Positions 18,700 to 27,704 are shown, counted from the first letter of the stretch. The stretch is 64,000 nucleotides of DNA from JAEUMG01 sp046349315 (GCA_046349315.1 JAXMCQ010000013.1:90924-154923); one strand, 5' to 3'. The notes: generated by a model not told the origin, from the sequence alone. Made by a program: numbers and translations.

Positions 18700-19658
18700 C
18701 CGTCGCGAAACCGGCCTTGCTGGAAGCAAGGGATCTCAGAAAAAATTTCCCGGCGCGGGATGGCAGTGGTTCGGTGCATGCGGTTTCCGGCGTGTCACTC
18801 ACTCTGTGGCCCGGCGAAACGCTCGGTATTGTCGGTGAGTCCGGCTCAGGAAAATCCACGCTCGCAAGGCTGCTCCTGCGTCTGATCGAACCGACCAGCG
18901 GCACGACGCTGTTTGCCGGCAGCGATCTTGGCGCGCTGGACAGCCGGCGCTTGCGAGTCCTGCGGCGCGACATGCAGATCGTGTTCCAGGATCCCTATGC
19001 CTCGCTTGATCCTCGCATGACGGTTGCCGACATCATCGCCGAACCCCTTGTCATCCACGGACTCGGCGGTCGCTCGGAGCGGCGAAAGAAGGTCGAAGAG
19101 TGCTTGCGCCTCGTCGGCCTCGATATCGAAGCGGCACGACGCTATCCGCATGAATTCTCCGGCGGACAGCGCCAGCGTATCGGCATTGCGCGAGCCATCG
19201 CGCTCGAACCGAAACTCGTCATCCTCGATGAGCCGGTCTCGGCACTCGATGTTTCGATCCAGTCGCAGATCCTCAATCTGCTGATGGAACTCAAGCAGCG
19301 CCTCGGTCTCTCCTATATCTTCATCTCGCATGACCTCTCCGTCGTCGAACATGTCAGCGATCGTGTCGCGGTAATGTATCTCGGCCGCATTGTCGAAACG
19401 GCGCCGGCCGATGCCCTGTTCGAGACGCCACTGCATCCCTATACCGAGGCGCTGATCTCAGCCATTCCCGGCGATAGCGAAAGCCGCTCTCGCATCGTGC
19501 TCAAGGGCGATCCGCCAAGCCCGCAAAATCCACCGGCTGGCTGTCATTACCATCCGCGATGCCACAAGGCCTTTGCGCGCTGTGCGTTCGATGTTCCGCA
19601 AGTCGTAAAACTCACTGAAGAAGGCATCACCCGAAGCGTTACCTGCCATCTCTATTGA
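18696..19658 (+). CDS. ABC transporter ATPase, DppF type
   Basis: Second ATPase of the peptide-type importer, 320 aa from the ATG at 18696. Walker A GESGSGKST, MQIVFQDPYASLDPRMTV, signature FSGGQRQRI, Walker B LVILDEPVSALD and H-loop FISHDLSV are normal. The C-terminal domain carries GCHYHPRCHKAFARC, the DppF cysteine motif. It ends 10 bp before the converging phosphatase gene, with no room for a separate terminator between them. Confidence 0.9.
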   Translation: MTVAKPALLEARDLRKNFPARDGSGSVHAVSGVSLTLWPGETLGIVGESGSGKSTLARLLLRLIEPTSGTTLFAGSDLGALDSRRLRVLRRDMQIVFQDPYASLDPRMTVADIIAEPLVIHGLGGRSERRKKVEECLRLVGLDIEAARRYPHEFSGGQRQRIGIARAIALEPKLVILDEPVSALDVSIQSQILNLLMELKQRLGLSYIFISHDLSVVEHVSDRVAVMYLGRIVETAPADALFETPLHPYTEALISAIPGDSESRSRIVLKGDPPSPQNPPAGCHYHPRCHKAFARCAFDVPQVVKLTEEGITRSVTCHLY

Positions 19659-19668
19659 AAATCGCCGA

Positions 19669-20340
19669 TCAGGCACCCAGAATTCGCGCCACTTCGTTCG
19701 GCAGCTGGTCGAACCTGTCGACGATGGCATCTGGTTCGAGCACGGCGAGCGGCGTCTTGGCATAGCCATAGGTGACTGCGATCACCGGCACAAAAGCCGC
19801 CTTGGCAAGCGCCACATCGACTTCGGAGTCACCGATCATTAGGGCTGGTTTTCCGGTGCCTGCAAGTCTCTCGATCGTCATGAGCAAATGGCGCGGGTCG
19901 GGTTTGGCGATACCGAACGTGTCGGGCCCCGCGACGAGGCGGAAGTGATGGGCAAGTTCGAGGTCAACGAGGATCTGCCGTGAGTATTTCTCGAGCTTGT
20001 TGGTGCAGACCGCGAGCTCGAAGCCCTGTTCCTTGAACCGCGACAATCCGTATTTGACGCCTTCATAGGGCATTGTCTTGCGCGATAGGTTGCCCGCATA
20101 GATCTCGTGAAACCGCTTGATGCGTTTTTCCAGTTCTGGTCCGTCAAGCTTGAGACCGGTCCTATCCAGGCCCTTCGCCACGAGATTGCTAATGCCATTG
20201 CCGATGAGGCTGCGGCCAATATCGAGGCCCAGCGGTTGTTTGCCTTCTTCCACAAGCAGCTGATCGAGCGAGTCGGCAAGATCAGGCGCACTGTCGACGA
20301 GAGTGCCGTCAAGATCGAAAACCAATGTGCCCCGGTGCAT
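19669..20340 (-). CDS. gph: Phosphoglycolate phosphatase-like HAD hydrolase
   Basis: HAD-superfamily phosphatase of 223 aa. Motif I FDLDGTLVDS is at about residues 8-17, motif II CTN near 117, and motif IV MIGDSEVDV near 169, with a cap domain between motifs I and II as in Gph. It is the last gene of the leftward operon that also encodes the acetoin-dehydrogenase-like complex and a transaldolase. A role in clearing 2-phosphoglycolate or another small phosphorylated by-product of that pathway is inferred. Gph is the best family match; other HAD-IA phosphatases are possible. Confidence 0.82.
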   Translation of the reverse strand: MHRGTLVFDLDGTLVDSAPDLADSLDQLLVEEGKQPLGLDIGRSLIGNGISNLVAKGLDRTGLKLDGPELEKRIKRFHEIYAGNLSRKTMPYEGVKYGLSRFKEQGFELAVCTNKLEKYSRQILVDLELAHHFRLVAGPDTFGIAKPDPRHLLMTIERLAGTGKPALMIGDSEVDVALAKAAFVPVIAVTYGYAKTPLAVLEPDAIVDRFDQLPNEVARILGA

Positions 20341-20358
20341 TGCGCCGCCGATTTTGTA

Positions 20359-21609
20359 TCAGCCTGCAGCTCTGACAGTCTCCGAAACCAGCCGCCCGAC
20401 AAGGGCGGCGGCTTCGAGCTGCGGCAGATGGCCGATACCTGAAAGCTTGTGAACGGCGACGTGATCCGGAGCGGTGTCGGCATATTCGGCCGGAATAACC
20501 GCATCCTCGCGCCCGACGATGATCCGGCACGGACCTTCATACGTCTCGAGCGCATCGCGAATTGAGAATAACTGGGTCGAACCCGAGAACACGGCTGAGG
20601 CAATGCGTTTCTGGGCTGCCGCGATGCCAGTTCCCTCCCGTGCGGCCAAGGTGGCCCTCACCATGGCTTGCGGCAGTGCCGAGGAACGATGGACGAGCCC
20701 CTGCATCCAGGATTTCAAGGCGGGTTCAGACTCTGCCGCCAGGAACCCCGCGATGAAGTCGACATTGATCTTGGGCCCCAAGCCCGCCGGCGCGATCAGC
20801 GACAGGGATTTGACTTCGAAGCCATCGCGCACCGCAAGCGAGGCGGCGACGGCGGCACCGAGGGAGTGACCGACAAGATGAAGTCGTGTATGTCCAGCTT
20901 CCGCTAGCGCGCCTGCGACAGCGTCGACCAGATCGTCGAAATCCTCTACGTCGCTGTCCGGAGACGCGCCGTGACCGGGCAGGTCGAGTCCGGTCTTCTG
21001 GTTCGCAATCGTCAGTGTCTCGACGAAGGGACGCCACGCCGCGAGTTCTGCTCCGAAGCCATGGATGAAGATGACAGGCGTGCCCGTACCGTCGCGCAAA
21101 CTTCGAAAAGCTAGCGAGGTATTCATTTTGCCTTTCGCAGGACTGATCGGTGATTTCAGAAGCGCCTCAATGTCCTTGAACACGACGGCGCCACGTGGAC
21201 CGCTGCCGCTCACACGCGCGATATCCAGTCCATTTGTGGAAGCGAGGCGCCGCGCCAGTGGCGATGAGCGATGCCGCTCGGTAGAACCAAGGTTTGCTTG
21301 CTTTATTGGCGCGACGAAGGAACTCACAGTCGCTGCTCGCGTGTCGCTTGCGGGCGCTTCAATCTTCTCCCCGGCCGCGCCGAGAAACAGCAAAGGCTGC
21401 AGCACGGTCGCCGTATCGCCAAGCTTATAGGCGATTTGCGTCACGGTTCCGGACGAGAACGCCTCGACCTCAAAACTTGCCTTTTCCGATTCGACCTCGG
21501 CGACGACATCGCCTTTCTTGACCTGATCGCCGACCTTGACATGGAGCGCCACGACCTTGGCCTCAGTCAGGTCCTGCCCCACCTGGGGCACGAGTATCGC
21601 TTCAGCCAC
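20359..21609 (-). CDS. acoC: Acetoin-dehydrogenase-type E2: lipoyl domain, E1/E3-binding domain and alpha/beta hydrolase
   Basis: Three-part protein of 416 aa. An N-terminal lipoyl domain has the lipoyl-lysine at 43 (VESEKASF, with Glu where Asp is common). A small peripheral-subunit-binding domain lies at about 115-150 (SSPLARRLASTNGLD). An alpha/beta hydrolase from about 165 has nucleophile Ser249 (GHSLGA) and a late His in GIGHLPQ. Lipoyl plus hydrolase instead of the usual acyltransferase is the AcoC architecture. Start is GTG with GAGAGG just upstream. No E3 (dihydrolipoamide dehydrogenase) gene is in the operon, so E3 must come from elsewhere. Confidence 0.87.
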   Translation of the reverse strand: MAEAILVPQVGQDLTEAKVVALHVKVGDQVKKGDVVAEVESEKASFEVEAFSSGTVTQIAYKLGDTATVLQPLLFLGAAGEKIEAPASDTRAATVSSFVAPIKQANLGSTERHRSSPLARRLASTNGLDIARVSGSGPRGAVVFKDIEALLKSPISPAKGKMNTSLAFRSLRDGTGTPVIFIHGFGAELAAWRPFVETLTIANQKTGLDLPGHGASPDSDVEDFDDLVDAVAGALAEAGHTRLHLVGHSLGAAVAASLAVRDGFEVKSLSLIAPAGLGPKINVDFIAGFLAAESEPALKSWMQGLVHRSSALPQAMVRATLAAREGTGIAAAQKRIASAVFSGSTQLFSIRDALETYEGPCRIIVGREDAVIPAEYADTAPDHVAVHKLSGIGHLPQLEAAALVGRLVSETVRAAG

Positions 21610-21629
21610 GAAACCTCTCCCCTCGCCTC

Positions 21630-22850
21630 TCAGGCGGCCCTCAGCTTGGTTGTCTCCATGGTCCGCGCGACGAAATCGACGGTCTTGCGCGTAGCGCCTG
21701 CAAATTCCGAAGCTGTCGCGACAAAGGCACCGAAATGACTGAAATCCTCGGGCTTCATGCCGTCGATTTCGTAGGCTTGGCGGAAATAGGGAATGCGCAT
21801 CAGCTTTTCGATGACCGCTTTTGGCGCTTCCTCGTCGATCGCATTGCGATCGAATGCTGGGAGCCGGTCTTCAACCTGCATCAATTGCGCGATGTAGCCC
21901 GGTGGGCAGGTATAAACGAAATCGCCGCCGGCGAGCTTCTCGATATGCCAGCTTGAGGCGAGCTTATCCGGCCCGGGATCGATCACGCGCATCGAGCATT
22001 GCAACATCTTGCTCGGATGGCCCGCTTCTTTGCCCAGCCGATAGGCGCGCTTCATGACCGCCAGTTCGCCATGAAGGATATCTTCGGGCGACAATGAAAT
22101 CCCGCGCGCTTCCGCCTGCGACTTGAGATCGCCGATATTGCCGAGCCGCGCTGACATGTGGGTGATGACCGAGCGCCAGCGCGACAGGTCGACATTGGCG
22201 GCCTTGGCCCGCTCAAGGCCACGGGTCACCGCGTTCATGCAGGCCAGATATTGCGGGACAGTGAAGGATGTCGTGTTGTTGGTCGGGATACCGCGCGCGG
22301 TGAGTTCCTCGATGACTTCATAACCCTGCTGCGAGCCTGGAATCTTGACCATCACATTGCGGCCGATCGCGGCGAGCTCTTCGCCCTGCCTCAACATGCG
22401 CGCCTTGTCATTGACAAATCGGGGATCGACCTGGCCTGAAATATATCCAAACCTGCCGCCCGATTTTTCGTGGAACGGCAGGATAAGTTCTGCCCCGCGA
22501 CGAACGATGTCGAGATATAATGTCCAATAGACGGTCTCGACATCGTCGCCGGGCAATGTCTCGGCAATCTCATGAATTTTCTCGATCCAGTAACTCGGAT
22601 TGTTCTGGATCGCCTGGAGCGACAAGGGCGGATTGGTCGTCACGCCGTGAAAGCCCATCTCGGATTCGAGACGCAGCCGATCGGCATCGAAAAGCCGCGT
22701 CAATTGCGCCGACCAATCGGTCCGTTTGTCTGGCGGCGCTCGATCGAGTGTTTCCCGCTTCCAGCTCGCGTAGACGAGTGGCGATGAGTCCCACCAGATC
22801 TCGCAATCGGGATTGGTGGCAGCGAGCTTCTCGAGCACGTGGAGCTTCAT
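21630..22850 (-). CDS. Transaldolase-family protein
   Basis: Class I aldolase of the transaldolase family, 406 aa, longer than classical TalA/TalB (about 315). The Schiff-base lysine is Lys169 in NVMVKIPGSQQG, and HGVTTNPPLSL near 68 is the family N-terminal motif. Extra sequence at the C-terminus is unassigned. It is placed between the E1 beta gene (6 bp) and the AcoC-like E2 gene (20 bp), so it is made with that complex. It may release a three-carbon ketol (dihydroxyacetone-type) or accept the product of the TPP enzyme. The reaction is not known from sequence. Confidence 0.85.
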   Translation of the reverse strand: MKLHVLEKLAATNPDCEIWWDSSPLVYASWKRETLDRAPPDKRTDWSAQLTRLFDADRLRLESEMGFHGVTTNPPLSLQAIQNNPSYWIEKIHEIAETLPGDDVETVYWTLYLDIVRRGAELILPFHEKSGGRFGYISGQVDPRFVNDKARMLRQGEELAAIGRNVMVKIPGSQQGYEVIEELTARGIPTNNTTSFTVPQYLACMNAVTRGLERAKAANVDLSRWRSVITHMSARLGNIGDLKSQAEARGISLSPEDILHGELAVMKRAYRLGKEAGHPSKMLQCSMRVIDPGPDKLASSWHIEKLAGGDFVYTCPPGYIAQLMQVEDRLPAFDRNAIDEEAPKAVIEKLMRIPYFRQAYEIDGMKPEDFSHFGAFVATASEFAGATRKTVDFVARTMETTKLRAA

Positions 22851-22856
22851 TGCTCG

Positions 22857-23864
22857 CTACTCCGCCGCCATGGCATAGCTTGGCGCGTAGAGGCTGCGCT
22901 TAACCGCCGCGATGATGTCGGCCTTCTGCGGCACGCTTGCCTTCTCAAGCTCGAGATTGAAGGGAATCGGAATATTGAGCCCGGCGACGATCTCGATCGG
23001 CGCATCCAATTCGTAGAACGCCTTTTCCTGAATGATGGATGCGATATCCGAGGCAACGCCGCCACGGCGCACTGCCTCCTGTACGATGACGGCGCGGTGC
23101 GTTTTCGCCACCGATGTGAGGATCGCCTCCTCATCGAGCGGCACGAGCGTGCGCGGATCGATGATCTCGGCCTCGATGCCTTCGGCCGCCAAGGCTTCCG
23201 CCGCCTCAAGTGCGCGCGGAATCATGTTCGACCATGCGATGATTGTAACATCCCTGCCGGTGCGCTTGATGTCGGCCTTGCCGAATTCGACGATGTGTTC
23301 GCCTTCGGGCACGGGCCCCTTCGTCATGTAGAGGTGCTTGTGCTCCAGGAACATCACCGGATCGTCCTGGCGCAACGCGTATTTCAGCAGGCCCTTGGCG
23401 TCAGCGGGAACGGAGGGCATCACCACCTTCAAGCCGGGGATGTGATAGAAGAGCGCTTCGAGGCTTTGCGAATGCTGTGCCGCGACGCCGCCGCCGGCGC
23501 CGCCTTGCGTGCGCAGGACAAATGGCACGCGGCCCCCGCCGCCCGTCATCAGGCGGAATTTCGCCGCTTGGTTGACGATCATATCCATGCCGAGCATGGC
23601 GAAATCGACATAGAGGATTTCGACGATCGGGCGAGCGCCGGCGATGGCCGCGCCGACACCGACGCCGATCATTCCGGCCTCCGCAATCGGCGTGTCGCGA
23701 ACGCGTTTCGGTCCGTATTTCGCGAGCAGGCCTTCTGTTACTTTGTAGGATCCGCCGCGTTCGGCAATTCCCTCGCCAATAATGAAGACTTCGGGGCTGC
23801 GCTGCATTTCCTCGTCGAGCGCTTCGCGCAAAGCTTCGCGATACATGATCTCGCGCATGGTCAC
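22857..23864 (-). CDS. acoB: TPP-dependent 2-oxoacid/acetoin dehydrogenase E1, beta subunit
   Basis: Beta subunit of a heterotetrameric E1, 335 aa. Characteristic pieces are EALDEEMQRSPEVFIIGEGIAERGG, RVRDTPIAEAGMIGVGVGAA and GVAAQHSQSLEA, the last with the active-site His. The GTG at 23864 is used as the start because a GGAGG lies seven bases upstream; an in-frame ATG six bases later is too far from it. It works with the alpha subunit encoded 16 bp upstream. Pyruvate dehydrogenase E1 beta is a close alternative; the hydrolase-type E2 in the operon favours the acetoin type. Confidence 0.87.
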   Translation of the reverse strand: MTMREIMYREALREALDEEMQRSPEVFIIGEGIAERGGSYKVTEGLLAKYGPKRVRDTPIAEAGMIGVGVGAAIAGARPIVEILYVDFAMLGMDMIVNQAAKFRLMTGGGGRVPFVLRTQGGAGGGVAAQHSQSLEALFYHIPGLKVVMPSVPADAKGLLKYALRQDDPVMFLEHKHLYMTKGPVPEGEHIVEFGKADIKRTGRDVTIIAWSNMIPRALEAAEALAAEGIEAEIIDPRTLVPLDEEAILTSVAKTHRAVIVQEAVRRGGVASDIASIIQEKAFYELDAPIEIVAGLNIPIPFNLELEKASVPQKADIIAAVKRSLYAPSYAMAAE

Positions 23865-23880
23865 GATCTTTCCTCCCGCC

Positions 23881-24867
23881 TCAATAAGCCGCTGCGAATT
23901 GCCGGAATTCTTCGGGTGTTATTTCACGGCTGTTCTTGGCAAATTCGACCGCCTCTTCGAACTCCGCGGCAATCTCCGCTTCGATTGCTTCTATCTCGGC
24001 CTTTTCGGCGCCTGATATCTCGACAAGGGCGTTGCGGGCGCGATCAATCGGGTCGCGCGCCTTGTAGTAGGCGAGCCGGTCTTCCGGCATATACTTGCCC
24101 GGATCGTTCACATGATGACCCATGTGACGGAAGGTTTTGGCCTCGATCAGGATCGGGCCCTTGCCTGCGCGGCACTTCTCTGCAGCATCCTGCGTCAGGT
24201 GATAGACGGCAAGCGGATCGTTTCCGTCGATCTGGTGGCTTTCCACGCCAATGCTCAGACCACGCTTGTAGAGATCAGTCTCGCGTGTCGACTCTTCAAT
24301 CTTCGTCGACACGGCATACTGGTTATTCTCGATGACGAGAATGAAGTTGAGATCCCAAATCGCCGCAAGATTGAGCGACTCGAGGAAGGTCCCATTGTTG
24401 GAAGCGCCATCGGTGGTGAAGGTCACGGTGACTGCATCAGAACCGCGAATCTGATTGGCCAGCGCCGCGCCTACTCCAAGGGGCGTTCCGGCGCCGACGA
24501 TGCCGTTCGCGCCAAGATTGCCGGCGGCAATGTCGGCTATGTGCATCGAGCCGCCATAGCCGCGGCAATAGCCCGTCTCCTTTTGCAGAAGCTCGGCAAC
24601 CATGCGTTTTACGTCGGCGCCCCAGGCAATGCAGTGACCGTGGCCGCGATGGGTAGAGGCGATATAGTCGCCCTCCTTCAAGGCCGCGCATACGCCCGTA
24701 GCAATACCTTCCTGCCCCAAATAGGGGTGGAAATAGCCACGGATCAGGCCTTGCCGGTAAAGCTTGATGCCTTCTGTTTCGAAGACACGGATTCGATAAG
24801 CCGTGCGGAAAATTTTCTCCAAAAGCTCGCGCGATGGCGCATTCTTCTTTGCATGCACAGCAGTCAC
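23881..24867 (-). CDS. acoA: TPP-dependent 2-oxoacid/acetoin dehydrogenase E1, alpha subunit
   Basis: Alpha subunit binding thiamine diphosphate, 328 aa, GTG start at 24867. HRGHGHCIAWG and the TPP motif are present, but the latter reads TDGASNNG, with Thr in place of the first Gly of the usual GDG, followed by LVIENNQYAVST. The phosphorylation-loop region FRHMGHHVNDPGKY also fits. It is the first gene of a leftward operon (E1 alpha, E1 beta, transaldolase, E2, phosphatase) divergent from the RpiR regulator at 25158. The complex should cleave a 2-oxo acid or acetoin-like ketol to an acyl-CoA. Confidence 0.87.
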   Translation of the reverse strand: MTAVHAKKNAPSRELLEKIFRTAYRIRVFETEGIKLYRQGLIRGYFHPYLGQEGIATGVCAALKEGDYIASTHRGHGHCIAWGADVKRMVAELLQKETGYCRGYGGSMHIADIAAGNLGANGIVGAGTPLGVGAALANQIRGSDAVTVTFTTDGASNNGTFLESLNLAAIWDLNFILVIENNQYAVSTKIEESTRETDLYKRGLSIGVESHQIDGNDPLAVYHLTQDAAEKCRAGKGPILIEAKTFRHMGHHVNDPGKYMPEDRLAYYKARDPIDRARNALVEISGAEKAEIEAIEAEIAAEFEEAVEFAKNSREITPEEFRQFAAAY

Positions 24868-24895
24868 TCAAGCCTCCCCAAGGCGCCTCGTTTCT

Positions 24896-24964
24896 CTGTT
24901 AAAACAGATGCTTGTCTTGCGACTTATCTATAATCAAATACCCGGTTCTGTCGAGAAAATTTCT
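24896..24964. promoter_or_regulatory. Divergent promoter region with two short dyads
   Basis: The 290 bp between the E1 alpha and RpiR genes hold CTGTTAAAACAG (24896-24907, perfect 5-bp arms, 29 bp before the E1 alpha start) and AGAAAATTTCT (24954-24964, perfect 5-bp arms about a central A). Either could be an RpiR operator. The second shares a GAAA/TTTC core with the dyad at 30663. No other feature seen in this gap. Confidence 0.35.
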
Positions 24965-25157
24965 TGCAGGAATGACCGAAAGATTTGAGAGGATTGGGCC
25001 TCCCAAGGTAGCCAGAATGGCAACCAACTGCCAAGGCCTTGAATTCTAGAGGCTATTCTGGGCGACTGTGCACAACCCAGGCAAAGACGCGGGGAAAATT
25101 GCCTTCCCACGCAGGCGGCAGTAGATTGAATGGGACGGCAGCCAACGCAGAAGCAGC

Positions 25158-26069
25158 ATGACGGACATCAATACAGCCCAGGCCACGCCCAATGGGGACC
25201 TGCTGCACCGGATCCAGGAACGATACGGCAATCTGCGCAAATCGGAACGGATCGTCGCCGACTTCCTGCGCGATCACGCCGATAGCCGGCTCAACGCCTC
25301 GATCACCGAATTGGGCCAGCTCCTTAGCGTCAGTGAAGCGACAATTAGCCGGGTCAGCCGCGCTCTCGGTTATGAGGGCTACCCCGACCTTAAGTTGTCG
25401 CTCGCCGAGGGCACGCGCCAGCGCAACGCCTTCGCCAACATCCCGATCGAGATCGATCAGAATGATTCCCTTGTCACCACGAGCGGCAATCTCGCTTCGC
25501 TCCTCGCCGCCAGTATTCAGGGGACGCAACGCAAGCTCGATGCGGCGCGTCTTGAACGCGCGGTCGATGCATTGCGTAGCGCCAAGAAGATTCTCTTTGT
25601 CGGCGTGGGCGGTGCCGCGTCGATATGCGATGAAGCCGTCCATCTCTTCATCAAAGCGGGGATCGATGCGGTCGCCTATCGCGATGGCTATACGCAGACG
25701 ATTTGTGCCGCCAACCTCACCTCTGCCGACGTGATGGTCGGCGTCTCGCACACGGGCACGACGGACACGGTCGCGGTCGCGTTGCAGATCGCGCGCGACA
25801 ATGGGGCAACGACGATTGCGATCACCAGCGATGCCTCATCGCCGGTCGCCAAGGCGGCGGACGTGACTTTGACCACCTGGAATTCTTCAACACCGCCCGT
25901 CCCGCTCTACGGAGACTTTCTCGAAGGCCGCATCAGCCAGCTTTTCCTGATCGATCTGCTCTATCTCGGAATTCTGTTCCGCACCGGCGCCAAGACCGCG
26001 AAGAACCTGCAGGCAACCGGCCTCGCACTTGAGAAACACTATCGCCGGCGCAGCCCGGCCGAGGGCTAA
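25158..26069 (+). CDS. MurR/RpiR-family transcriptional regulator
   Basis: Regulator of 303 aa. The N-terminal HTH_6 domain covers about residues 15-90 (LRKSERIVADFLRDHA, LLSVSEATISRVSRALGYEGYPDLK). A SIS sugar-phosphate-binding domain is at about 135-270 (ILFVGVGGAASICDEA, GVSHTGTTDTVAVALQIARDNG). RpiR proteins sense phosphosugars and control sugar catabolism. It is divergent from the acetoin-dehydrogenase-like operon and its last 4 bp overlap the converging HAD gene, so it stands between two operons it may both control. Confidence 0.9.
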   Translation: MTDINTAQATPNGDLLHRIQERYGNLRKSERIVADFLRDHADSRLNASITELGQLLSVSEATISRVSRALGYEGYPDLKLSLAEGTRQRNAFANIPIEIDQNDSLVTTSGNLASLLAASIQGTQRKLDAARLERAVDALRSAKKILFVGVGGAASICDEAVHLFIKAGIDAVAYRDGYTQTICAANLTSADVMVGVSHTGTTDTVAVALQIARDNGATTIAITSDASSPVAKAADVTLTTWNSSTPPVPLYGDFLEGRISQLFLIDLLYLGILFRTGAKTAKNLQATGLALEKHYRRRSPAEG

Positions 26070-26785
26070 GCGCTACCTCGCCCGATCGCCTGACAAGCTG
26101 CAAGATCGATACCCGCGTCGAGATCGGCAACGACGAGATCAGCCAAACGGAAATCTTCGCCGCCTGTGTAAGATGAAATCGTGACGATGCAATTCATCCC
26201 GGCCGCCTTTGCGGCCTCAAGTCCATTTTGGCTGTCCTCGATCACCACGCATTTGGAGGGTTCGACGCCAAGGACTGTGGCCGCGAGATTGTAAATCTCG
26301 GGGTCTGGTTTCTTGCGCTTCACGATGTCGCCGGCAAACACCTTGATCTTACTTGCGCGCTCGACCCCAAGCTTTCCGCTCACCACTGCATTCACGGCGC
26401 GATCGGCGGACGTCGAACAGACCGCAATTGGGATGTTCGCGGCAATCGCCTCGTCGACAAGGCGCGCCACGCCCGGCCGCAACACCATGCCGCCACCGTC
26501 GAGCAGTTCCATGAAGATCGCCGTCTTGCGCTCATGGAGCCGCTTGATGAGATCCCCGCGCCCGCTCTCTTGGACAGGCCAGCGGGTTTCGTCAAAATGG
26601 CGCGTCATGCGCTCCTTGCCGCCGGCGATCTTGAGCAATTCGCCGTAGCGCTCGACGGACCATGCGGCGTCGAGCCCTAGATCGGCGAAGGCTTTATTGA
26701 AAGCGACGCGATGGCCATCGCGCTCGGTGTCGACGAGCACGCCATCACAATCGAAGATCAGTGCCTGCATGCCGGAAGCCGTCAT
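26066..26785 (-). CDS. HAD-IA hydrolase, beta-phosphoglucomutase/CbbY-like
   Basis: HAD-superfamily enzyme of 239 aa. Motif I is IFDCDGVLVDTE at residues 9-20, where CDGVLVDTE is typical of beta-phosphoglucomutase-like and sugar-phosphatase members. Motif II is CSTSAD, the motif III lysine is in KRKKPDPEIY, and motif IV is VIEDSQNG. It is the last gene of the sugar operon and overlaps the aldolase by ATGA. It is probably a sugar-phosphate phosphatase or mutase serving the kinase-aldolase route upstream; the exact substrate is open. Confidence 0.83.
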   Translation of the reverse strand: MTASGMQALIFDCDGVLVDTERDGHRVAFNKAFADLGLDAAWSVERYGELLKIAGGKERMTRHFDETRWPVQESGRGDLIKRLHERKTAIFMELLDGGGMVLRPGVARLVDEAIAANIPIAVCSTSADRAVNAVVSGKLGVERASKIKVFAGDIVKRKKPDPEIYNLAATVLGVEPSKCVVIEDSQNGLEAAKAAGMNCIVTISSYTGGEDFRLADLVVADLDAGIDLAACQAIGRGSA

Positions 26786-27669
26786 TGCGCGGCCATACCG
26801 GCCTTGGCCGATGGCGCTTTCCCCGCCGACTTGAACGCGCGTACCATGTCCATGACGTCGGCCTTCATCGCTTCATACTGGCTCTGGATGAAGGGCAAGG
26901 GCTCTTCAAGCTTCGGCTTCTCCTGCTTCAGCTTGACGAAGCCATCGATGAAACAGTGCTTGTGCATGGTCGAGATATTGACCTTCGCGCAGCCCCCGGC
27001 GATGCAGCGGTCGAACTGTTCCTGGCTCAAGCCGGTCCCACCATGAAGCGCGATGGGGATATCCACGGCAGAGGTAATCTTCTTCAGAAGATCATAAGCG
27101 ATCTTCGGCTCGCCCTTGTAGAAGCCATGGGCCGTGCCGATCGCAGGTGCAAAGACCGCGAGCTTCGGCATCTCCTTGCAGAAGGCAACGCACTCATCAA
27201 AATTCGCAAGAAGCGCCTTGTCCTCGGCCACGAATCTATCGTCCTCGACGCCGCCGATGGCACCCATTTCTGCCTCAAGGCCAATGCCGGCGGCTTCCGT
27301 CAATTTGTAGACTTCGAGTGATTTTCCGAGATTCTGCTGGAACGGCATGGCCGAGCCGTCGAACATCACCGATGTCCAGCCGGCATCGATGCAGCGCTTG
27401 ATGACCTCAATGTCATTGCAGTGATCGAGATGAAGTGCCACGGGGACATCGACCGTGTCGGCCAGCAGGCGAACCCAACTGGCGACGGGTTTGTAGCCCC
27501 AATGTTTCACCGTCTTCACCGAGACCTGGACGATGACAGGCGCTTCAAGTTGGGCCGCGCCTTCGATGATCGAACGCGCACTGTTGTAGTCGATCATGTT
27601 GTAGGCGGCGACACCGTAGTGGTCGGCTTGCGCCTGTTTCAAGAGCGGACGCATGGATATAAGGGGCAT
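26782..27669 (-). CDS. Class II (zinc) fructose-bisphosphate/tagatose-bisphosphate aldolase family
   Basis: Zinc-dependent aldolase of 295 aa. The catalytic Asp and a zinc His are in ALHLDHC, and the other zinc ligands in GTAHGFY and IALHGGTGLS; the phosphate loop is KVNISTMHKH. The length and GFYKGEPKIAY segment suit the FbaA/GatY/KbaY group. It lies in an operon after an FGGY kinase and VOC protein, so it likely cleaves the phosphorylated (or doubly phosphorylated) sugar made there to two smaller fragments. The natural substrate among ketose phosphates cannot be fixed from sequence. Confidence 0.88.
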   Translation of the reverse strand: MPLISMRPLLKQAQADHYGVAAYNMIDYNSARSIIEGAAQLEAPVIVQVSVKTVKHWGYKPVASWVRLLADTVDVPVALHLDHCNDIEVIKRCIDAGWTSVMFDGSAMPFQQNLGKSLEVYKLTEAAGIGLEAEMGAIGGVEDDRFVAEDKALLANFDECVAFCKEMPKLAVFAPAIGTAHGFYKGEPKIAYDLLKKITSAVDIPIALHGGTGLSQEQFDRCIAGGCAKVNISTMHKHCFIDGFVKLKQEKPKLEEPLPFIQSQYEAMKADVMDMVRAFKSAGKAPSAKAGMAAQ

Positions 27670-27704
27670 TGGCCCTCCTCGCGTTTTAGCGTTTCAACGG
27701 CAAC

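Noticed and set aside
22839..24335. 498-codon plus-strand open frame opposite the E1 genes
   Set aside because: It is antisense to two firmly identified genes, has no domain or ribosome site, and arises from GC-rich third positions. The same holds for 31987-33405, 33738-35285, 37701-39143, 46469-47620 and 14050-14982.
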